From: Gliomastix tumulicola
Lineage: Eukaryota > Ascomycota > Sordariomycetes > Hypocreales > Bionectriaceae
DNA length: 64,000 bases
Assembly: GCA_001599755.1 (NCBI GenBank)
Contig: BCHX01000003.1
Coordinates: 4,189,289 to 4,253,288 of the forward strand
Direction of reading: 5' to 3'
The translations under genes and the position numbers were made by a program. The notes under the pieces were generated by a model. The model did not search any database. It was not told where the DNA came from and was given only the letters and a program-made list of their open reading frames with translations. Shown here in pieces: positions 56,690 to 64,000 of this stretch; position 1 is the stretch's first letter, and each line of letters starts with the position of its first letter.

Positions 56690-57762
56690 CTAGAGAAAAA
56701 GAGCAATCAGGAGGATGTACTTAATACCCCAGTGCGCGGCGGCGATGTAACTGAAGCCCTGCGAGGGTGCGTCCGTGGTCTCCGTGGAGGAAGGCGGAGC
56801 GGTGGTAGACGAGGCCGTGCTGTCCGACTGGCCGTCGTCGTCGTCTGTGCCACTGGGAGCGGACGAGGTCGCCGTGTCGATGGCGGTCTCGTCAGAGCCG
56901 TCGGTGGTGATGGTCTGGGTGTAGCCGTCGGTGACGGTGGCCGTGGCCGTGGCCGTGACCGTGGGGGAACCACCATCTGTGCCCGAGGGGGGAACATCAC
57001 CGGTGGGAACGGGATACTCGGTGCTCGCAGAGTCCTCGTAGGGCTCCGAGGTGTCCGAGGGGATGCCGTAGGAAGGAGCAGGGGCACCGGTGCTGATGGA
57101 AGTCTCGCAGACGGTGGTCTGGACGATGGTGCAGACGTTGAGGGAGTAAACGAGGAAACCTGAGACACACGGGGGGAGTTAGCAACTTGAAATAAACGAA
57201 AAATTCGAAAACGAAATCAAAATGAACAAAATCAGAAATCAAAAATCAAAAACAAAAATCAAAGCCGAAGAAGGTGAGTTGATTTGCTCCTATCGAGCAA
57301 CAGCGGTATGGTCTTTGGAGTGACAAGAATATGTAACGCCCGCCTGTCTGCCTGTGTGTGCCGCTTGACACCTGGCTATACTACAGTAAAATTAAGGCTC
57401 GCGAACAGGTTCAACGCCACGAGAGTAAGGTTCGACTCCTCGGGAACTGGATCCCAGAGAACTGGATGGAGATTGGGAGAGAGGATAGGCTCCGTAATGG
57501 ACGAGGGAACAGTGAAGTTCATACCATCAGAAGTCATGGACCCAATCTCCTGGGCACCAGCGGTCTCGGTATGGACGTCGTTGGCTGCGTGAAAAAACGA
57601 ATTAGATTAGCTGATGAACTCTTTCTAGTGAACGAACAAAATAAATATCATGAAGCAGAAGAGGAAGTACTCACAGAGAGGAGCCATAGCGGCCGCCTTG
57701 GGGGCAGCGACGCCAGCGAGGGCGAGCGCGCCGATGAGCATGTTCTTGACGGAGAAAAGCAT
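56690..57762 (-). CDS. Secreted Ser/Thr-rich protein, possibly GPI-anchored
   Basis: Exons 57762-57675, 57584-57525 and 57159-56690 give 205 aa; phases match at both junctions (GTGAGT and GTATGA donors, CACGCAG and TCTCAG acceptors). The signal peptide MLFSVKNMLIGALALAGVAA ends near AAA. A short mature N terminus (SNDVHTETAGAQEIGSMTSDG) is followed by FLVYSLNVCTIVQTTVCETS with a Cys pair, and then by a Ser/Thr/Pro/Asp-rich region with TATATATVT and a D-rich stretch. The C terminus IKYILLIALFL is hydrophobic, as in GPI-anchored wall proteins, though no clear omega site stands out. Function unknown. The second intron is long (365 bp); if it were retained, a different Asn/Thr-containing tail of about 50 residues would be made. 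Confidence 0.65.
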
Positions 57763-57786
57763 CGTGGCTTGCTTGATCGGTATTTT

Positions 57787-58348
57787 CTGAGCGATTATTA
57801 GAATGATTTGCACAGAGAAGACTGAGGTCGTCGTAACGAGAAGGAAATCGAGAGAGCGTGACGGAAGCGAGTGAGGGGAGAAAAGCGTAAAGTAGGTAGT
57901 ATCGCGATCACCAGCAGCAGCAGCAGCAGCGCGAAGCAAGGATGGTCAAAAGGCAGCGATAAGTGAAAACGGCGGTGTATGAAGCGGAAGATGAAGAACG
58001 AAACGAGGAAAAGGAAGGAGGAGGAGTAGGAGAGGAGGGTAAAAAAAATCTGCACGTTCTTTGGGTCGCGCGTTTGCTCGCCAAAACAAAGTGAGGCAGT
58101 GCAGGCGAGGCGTGTGATTGTGAGCACGCAGAACGTGCGGAAAACAAGATGATGACGGCGAAGAAAAGATTTCCAAGCGACAAGAGTCATCATCCGGAGA
58201 AGATGACCGTGAAACACAGCCCGAGGAAGTCAAGGCACGAGGGGGGGAAGCAGAAACGCGGAGTGGTGATGCCCTCATCGCACACGCACCAACGGCCCGA
58301 GGAATAAACAAAGGGAAGCGAGGAAAGCAGAATCATCAGATCACGTAC
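57787..58348 (-). other. Inferred 562 bp 5' UTR intron of the Ser/Thr-rich gene
   Basis: On the minus strand CTTCATCTCAAG|GTACGT gives a strong donor at 58348, and CTAATAATCGCTCAG gives a branch and an acceptor ending at 57787, 25 bp before the start codon. A CT-rich exon (CCTCTCCGTTCCTCAC..., about 58350-58430) precedes the donor. Strongly expressed fungal wall and secreted proteins often have such long leader introns. Inferred from signals only. Confidence 0.5.
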
Positions 58349-61300
58349 CTTGAGATGAAGGGGAGTAGAAAAAGAAGTTTTCTTGCGAGTAGTGAGGAAC
58401 GGAGAGGAGCAGTGACTTTGCTTGACGGAGCGTGGATTGCGAGAGGTAGCGATTGAAGGTAGAGAGGTTGATGAGGTGTGTGTGTGAGTGAATCGCTCCC
58501 GGGAGGTTTTGTGTTGTGGGTGAAGGGAAGAGGGAAAAGAAAAGAGGGGAGGGGAGGAGGGAAGAAGGTGACGGAAGGGGAACGAAAAGGGCCACTGGGA
58601 ATTTATTGTCGGACAGAATCACTTCCAGCGAGGACCGAGGGCCTGTATAGGGGGCGAGTGGTCTGTTAGGGGCGTCGAGGGCGCTGAATGGCAAGCCAGA
58701 GCAGCATGATAGTGAATCAGGACTGGCTGACACCGCCCACTCCCAGGAAGACGAAGGCCATCAGGGCACTTGCAGACATGGGCAGACAGTCAGAGGGACA
58801 TCGTCATGCTGTGTGATATTCGATTGCTATATTTGGAGCCCAGCAGGCCGGATGAAGCTGGGCGTGATGAGGTGTGCTCATTTCCCCCAGCAGGTCGCCC
58901 AGCACAACACACACAGTTACAGGAAGATGCAGTCCGACGTTTGAGAAATGCCGTGTACGCCTTGCTCTGCAGCGTTCCAAATCGGTCCTGCGGCCGATCT
59001 GGCTGGGCTGCACATCGAGACTTGCGTGGAGCGGCGCGGCGCCACAACGTTGGCGTGTAGCCTCGCACACGTTGCAGGGAGGCGTTCGTATATCTGATAT
59101 TACTGGATGGCCCGGCCGGGGCCCTTCTGAAATGATCTACGCTATCCGCACTTGGCGTTGCAATCCTTGCCCTCGGGCTTCAGGCGGCGGAATCATCGAC
59201 ACTTCTAGAATCTGCCCCCGTGTGGTTCACCCCCCTCCCTCTGCTGCTTGTTTCCCCTGTCTCTGGGCGAGAGACATGGCCGCCGCTTGTGATGCCGCAC
59301 AGATTCTAAAAAAGCAGTTGAGTCCGTTGCCGAGAGCCACCGCCACGCAGCGCCCAGCGCCTCCTGTGCAACCTGATCGACAGCAGCACAGGCTCCATCC
59401 CCGACGCGAGTGCGTGAGTCAACATCACAACATATTTTCATCCTCTCATTTTCCCTGCTTCTCGCACCAACGTCTCCATACCATTACAACGTATCGTCCT
59501 CCTGGCAATATACTCTTGCGCTCCCCAGCCACAAGGTCCTACCCTCGTGGTGCCGGAGATTCGAGTCAGGTCCTGTTTGTAGCGATTCCTGTGTCCCCCG
59601 AGGGGAGAAGCGTGCCAGCGAGGAGGGGGCGCAATCGAGCAAGGCAACGGCCTGTGTACGACGAGAGGCAGCGCCCAGACCGACTTTTCGAAGCGGCCTG
59701 ACGAAGCGGTCGTGAAGCGTGTGCGCGTTTGAGAGTGAGACACTCCCATGTGCAGCCCATTTTTCCCTTTTCTGTTTCGCGGCTAACAAACGTCGCAGGT
59801 ACGAGCCCTGTCTCTCGATTTTCCTCTTCCCACCCGGATACGAGTCATTACCTTTCTTCTCGACAACACTTCATCGGGCGCGAGCCGCTCTGCACGTGCC
59901 ATTGTGCAACCTCTGGCGTGGAGGGTGCACGGTCGCTGGGCGCCCAGCAACGACGAGACGGACAGTTGGCATGCTCAGATACACGCACCTCGACGCACGA
60001 TCGGATACACCCATCAGTCGACACTTCAACACGAGCAGTCGGTCGATCAGACGCGGCCTTCGCTTTCTGTCAAGATCATGCTTCATGGCTCTGTTCCTCA
60101 CTTCTCTTCCATCCTTGCCATGATCTTGGTGAAGAGGAGAGAGAGCTTTCCTTTCCATTCCTGGCCAATCTGCGATGACTTTCTGTACTTTTCTCCAAGA
60201 AATTTTGCTAAACTGATTGCCCTACAGGTCTCCGACGCGAGGAGCTCGTGGCCCTACAGAACGAGACTTGAGCCAGAGACCCGTTTCATGACCGATTCCA
60301 TGACATGTCACGATAGAAGCCATTATAGATCGACAAGTGGAAGCATATATGAGAGAATGTCAAGTATTCAAGATATACCAATGTGCCTACTAGGACCTGC
60401 TCATCTACCCGTCGAAGTTCTCGACTGTAGGGCCTTCTACCTGTGCGGAAAACTGCATCGCTAGGGCTCGCCGACACCTCCCCTTTGCACCCCTTGGCCC
60501 CTTGACAGCGAGAAGAAGCAAGCATTGCGATGTGTCTTCCTATGTCCTTATCGAGACGTGGATAGGTTGTAGCAATTTCGCTTACTGTAGACTCGAGGCA
60601 ACATCAGCCACTACTCATGGGACTATTCTGGGATGGTCGAATGACGATGTCTCGACACAATCACTCTGCATGTCGTTCCAAGCCTCGTCCGTCTTTTTGG
60701 TCAGGCTGTCCAGATACTCCGCGAAGGCCGTCGCTACGGCGCGAACTCGTGTGTTAGCGCAGCCTTCGCCGTTCGAAGGGGAATGGCGACCATCCTCTCT
60801 GTCGCAGTGGTATTGTCGATCAAATGGTTCTTGGCTTTCAACCAAATGGTTCATTGGACGCGCTCAAAGCAGATCGACAGGTGACAGCTGAAGCCATCGA
60901 GGTGGCACGACGAATGTGTGCCGGGAAAGCGACAATCGCACGGGATTTCGCAGCCGCCAGGGCGAAATGCCTATTTGACCAAAATCACAGGCCTGTCCAG
61001 TTCCAGTTCCGAAGCTGGGTCCCTCGACGACCCTGCCGCTTCTGCTTCATAGTAGGCCTCTTTCTCGGTCTCGTGATCGGCCTCGGCTCTCGTCTCGGGA
61101 TCGCTGCCCGGGTATGTTGGCACCGAAACGCAGTCAAGGCCGGCGGGCTGTTGGTGAACCCCCGCGGCAGTCGTGATCCGGCCTCCATTTTTATTTTTAT
61201 TGTTGTTGCCGATCAAGACATCCGGGAGTTCTGAGCGCCTCGAGTTGTCATGTGCGAGTATACGTACCCCTTATACCCATGCCGACCTGCCGACCTCATT

Positions 61301-62859
61301 CTCTCACTATTCCTACTTTAACTCTCTCATCACTCCTTTCTTCAATATCCCCTCGGGTGCACCGGCTCCTACCGTCATGAAACGTAGTCTATATAACCGA
61401 TCATTTCGGGCCAAGGCTTCGTTTGCTTGCTTTTGATCGTGTCGAGCAATTTTCGGCTGAGCTGCGGTCCCTCGAGGAATTTGAAGTCTGATTCGACCTG
61501 GTCCAAGAGCTCTGTTGTCACTGCATCGATGCCCCCTTGCGATTCAATAAGCTTGCGCTTACTTGAGGTTCGAGTTCTCGGACCTGAGTATTTTTCTATC
61601 AATCATGCCCTGTAGCAGTGATCTACACGTGATAGCCAAGGTTGAGACAAACAAGTACAATCTTGCCAGGATGACGGCATCTTGATCCGCAGACTCAATA
61701 ACCTGCCAGGACTCCTTCCCAGCTCTTGTCGCCATGAAAACCCTGCCCTACTCTCGTGCAGTCCATTTTTGCGTCCAGACATTGTCGATCTTCTGCGTGA
61801 TCATACCGACGACTCTGAGACATCCCGTCTTCATTCTTTCGACACTTCATCTGGGTAGCCAATTGGTTTCTGTTTCATGGTGACCAGTGGGAATTATTGC
61901 CCATCCAAAGGTAAAGAAATGCAAGGTCACGAGGCTGACCTATCAACCGAAAATCATACCGTAAAGCTCTGGCAGTGGGCGAACCGCTGTTCGGCTGAGC
62001 CTGGCCATGCCCCTCATCGCTCTGAGGCAGAGACAATATATAAAGTCCGGCATTTGACTGAGTGCTAGTTCAGCGGCGGAGTTGTTGGGTCATCTCGTCG
62101 ACGGTGGCTCCGGGAGCCCCCCCCGGGATGTTGTTACCTGCATCCATGCCGTGGCCCGTCTGCACCCTGATAGGCACCCAGCATCATACCAGTGTCTCTC
62201 GGAGTTGAAGAGATACCCGAGCCGAGCTTCCTGATGACCATCATCGCTGTGGGACGAGTCAAGACTCCGGCTGCCTGCCAGTTCCTTTCACACCTCGCCA
62301 GCACAAGATGCCTAATCGCAGGGCCTCTCGGTCGCCATGTCCTGTCGCCGTTGACTCGACGAAGAAAAAACGCTCCGGAGGGACCTGGACCTCGAATGTG
62401 AAGATTCAGAGGCAGGAGATGTCGGGTCGGCAATGACAAACATGCCGTTGGGATGCCAAAGAAGGCTATGGGTTGCAATATATAATGCAACAACTGTGTC
62501 GCTCTTCCGTGACGTCTTTCTTTCGTGTAGCGTTCCCGGTGGCTGGGCAGAAGTGTTCGCCATAACGGCGTGCCCCAGCCATCCCCGGCCCTATCAAGTG
62601 AACCTCGGACGAAGTACCAACAGGAAATGTCTGGCCCCCATCACTCAGACCTAAGGGAAGTCGCCTGTCAGAATGGCGACGGTCCAGAACTCCCCATACG
62701 TAGGAGATTGACGCATATACCAGCTCGCCACAATGAGATGCCAGTCTCTGTGCGAGGGGCCTAGGCCGGCGAGACGAGTAGAAGAAACTGATGATTGCGG
62801 ACTGGAAAGATCAACGACTGAATACTTCAGGGCATTCGTGCTTGAATAACAATGATGTC
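58349..62859. other. Gene-poor region with no confident gene model
   Basis: 4.5 kb. The first part is probably the promoter of the Ser/Thr-rich gene, with purine/pyrimidine-biased tracts at 58400-58600. Many short frames occur on both strands. On the minus strand 61602-61375 (LIESQGGIDAVTTELLDQVE, FKFLEGPQLSRKLLDTIKSK) and 60854-60615 (RAVATAFAEYLDSLTKKTDE) look like real protein by composition, but I could not join them into a continuous gene and recognise no family. They may be exons of an unusual gene or the remains of one. Confidence 0.4.
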
Positions 62860-63213
62860 CCTCAAACCCATCGGATCCAGTTATACGGTGTGCCTCCGTT
62901 GGACGGCACGTTGCGTCTTGCACCTGAAAGCCCCAAATCGCCTCATTCAGGTGCGTTTAGGATGTTGTCTGGTCTTAGGTCGTTTCGTACTAGATGACGA
63001 CCGCGGAGACGGCTTAGCACCTCGCTTGATATCACCGAGGATGCGTAGTGCGTTTTGATGTCTCTGCCCTGAAACTCGTCACCGCCTTTGGTTCGCTACT
63101 GAGGGCGAGCCGCCTGACCCTACACGCATGTCCATCTTGTCACTGAAGTCCTTGTCATGCTCAGCCCTCTTGCGGAAGGACAGCAGCTCCTCCCCCAGGA
63201 GCTCTTTCAGGTG
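62860..63213 (-). pseudogene. Broken kinase-like fragment
   Basis: Minus-strand frames carry LKELLGEELLSFRKRAEHDK (63213-63150) and then, after a frame change, a segment ending in GRHLVRNDLRPDNIL (about 63006-62959), which resembles a protein kinase catalytic loop (H-x-D-x-x-x-x-N). One in-frame TGA later comes GDLGLSGARR, resembling a DLG/DFG magnesium loop, then GTPYNW and another TGA. The frame change and two stops suggest a decayed gene, unless introns I cannot see remove them. Too degraded to name a family. Confidence 0.35.
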
Positions 63214-63355
63214 TCAGGCGGTTCTCCCATCCGAGGGATTTTCTTGGAAGATTGTCTCCTCGAAGTTCTTGCTGCCTTCGTTTGTGGTGGAAGAGGGACC
63301 TAGCGTGTCAGGAGCGATTTGACCACCTTCTCTTTCCGTGACAGAATGTGTGGGC

Positions 63356-63684
63356 TCACAGAGGCTTGCCCAACACTCTTTCGCCGTCGGTCGAAATTGA
63401 GAATGACCTAGTTATCAGATGTTTCATGTCAAAGGGATATCTCAAAAGACTTACGCTTGAGAAATTTCCTTCATCAACGATTCTTCCCCAGCGGGCTGTG
63501 TGCCCCGATAACTATCCCAGGCTGGACCAAAGGGACGGACAAGCGCAATGTGATCTACCAAGAAGTTCATCAACGATTTGGATAGCCCAAAGCCTCGACA
63601 CTCATCGCGGTGGACAGAAAGGAGTAGTATATTTTCCAATTTCCGCACTACTTGGTTGGAGGAACATAGTCACTTGCTCAAAGA
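63356..63684 (-). CDS. Possible terminal exons of an unidentified gene
   Basis: A minus-strand frame (about 63684-63455, including LLLSVHRDECRGFGLSKSLM and FLVDHIALVRPFGPAWDSYR) ends at a good splice donor, GC|GTAAGT. A 47 bp intron with CTGATAAC branch and TAG acceptor leads in phase to a 17-codon last exon (SFSISTDGERVLGKPL, stop at 63356). Further upstream a donor CCA|GTAAGT near 63984 suggests more exons beyond the window. I do not recognise the protein, and the start is not in view or not identifiable. Confidence 0.3.
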
Positions 63685-64000
63685 CCGTCCGACAACACTG
63701 GAATGCCCAGACATGCCACTTTCAATGGAACCGACGGATTATGGCATGTTTGCTGTCGAACGATGGCTCTCATGCCGCCTCCCCCGATTATCCATCTGCC
63801 TGAGGGCACTTAAAATCCAACCTAAGATGTCCTAGCCGTTACCACCACTCGAAACATCGCCCAACATAGAGCCACGGTTTAGCGTCGGATGGACGTAGCT
63901 GTTTGCCATGGTTGCGTGGGATGTGTCGTCCTGCAAACTGGATTGGGCACCCGCACGAGATAATCGTATTCTGGAGCCGACTTACTGGTCGAAAGAAATC

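Noticed and set aside
57425..57445. Possible tRNA T-arm (GGTTCGACTCC) in the intron of the Ser/Thr-rich gene
   Set aside because: The stem pairs poorly and there is no A-box or cloverleaf upstream; probably coincidence.
1..64000. CRISPR arrays, rRNA operons, prophage or bacterial operons
   Set aside because: No regularly spaced identical repeats, and gene structure with introns is eukaryotic throughout.

Overview
This 64 kb window looks like nuclear chromosomal DNA of a filamentous ascomycete (Pezizomycotina, most likely a Sordariomycete). Most genes carry 50-150 bp introns with GTRNGT donors and CTAAC-type branch points. Coding regions are GC-rich, and the gene set is fungal: SWI1, CWH43, UTP6, IMG2, a CYP and a GH5. 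It also has eIF3e, which budding yeast lacks. I see no rRNA, functional tRNA, CRISPR array or prokaryotic operon.

Layout. (1) 0.5-7.3 kb: POL2, the DNA polymerase epsilon catalytic subunit. (2) 8.3-11.3 kb: an unusual polyQ / C2H2 zinc finger / trypsin-fold protein that converges, with 13 bp between stop codons, on a CUE3/ASCC2-type ribosome-quality-control gene (13.3-11.3 kb, minus). (3) 13.9-18.8 kb: ribosomal protein uS10 (RPS20), a NUP42-type CCCH/FG nucleoporin and a secreted GH5 glucanase. (4) 18.8-21.0 kb: a gene-poor gap with two related tRNA-derived SINE-like elements. (5) 21.0-27.3 kb: eIF3e diverging from mitochondrial mL49, then the ARID/polyQ SWI/SNF subunit SWI1. (6) 27.3-32.2 kb: a 4.9 kb intergenic region. 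(7) 32.2-37.3 kb: UTP6 diverging from CWH43. (8) 38.9-45.0 kb: an accessory stretch with a cytochrome P450, a FAD monooxygenase, a DUF3669-like protein and a truncated DUF3669-like fragment. (9) 45.4-56.3 kb: APC1 diverging from VPS41. (10) 56.7-57.8 kb: a small Ser/Thr-rich secreted, possibly GPI-anchored protein with an inferred 562 bp 5' UTR intron. (11) 58.4-64 kb: no complete gene, only coding-like minus-strand fragments, including a broken kinase-like catalytic segment.

Most genes are single-copy housekeeping genes for replication, translation, ribosome assembly, chromatin, cell cycle, vacuolar fusion and GPI anchors; they form no pathway cluster. The accessory elements are the zinc finger/protease fusion, the SINE pair, the P450-monooxygenase pair, the DUF3669 copies and the decayed right end. 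Exon coordinates were chosen by hand from splice signals and reading-frame continuity; no transcript or database evidence was available.
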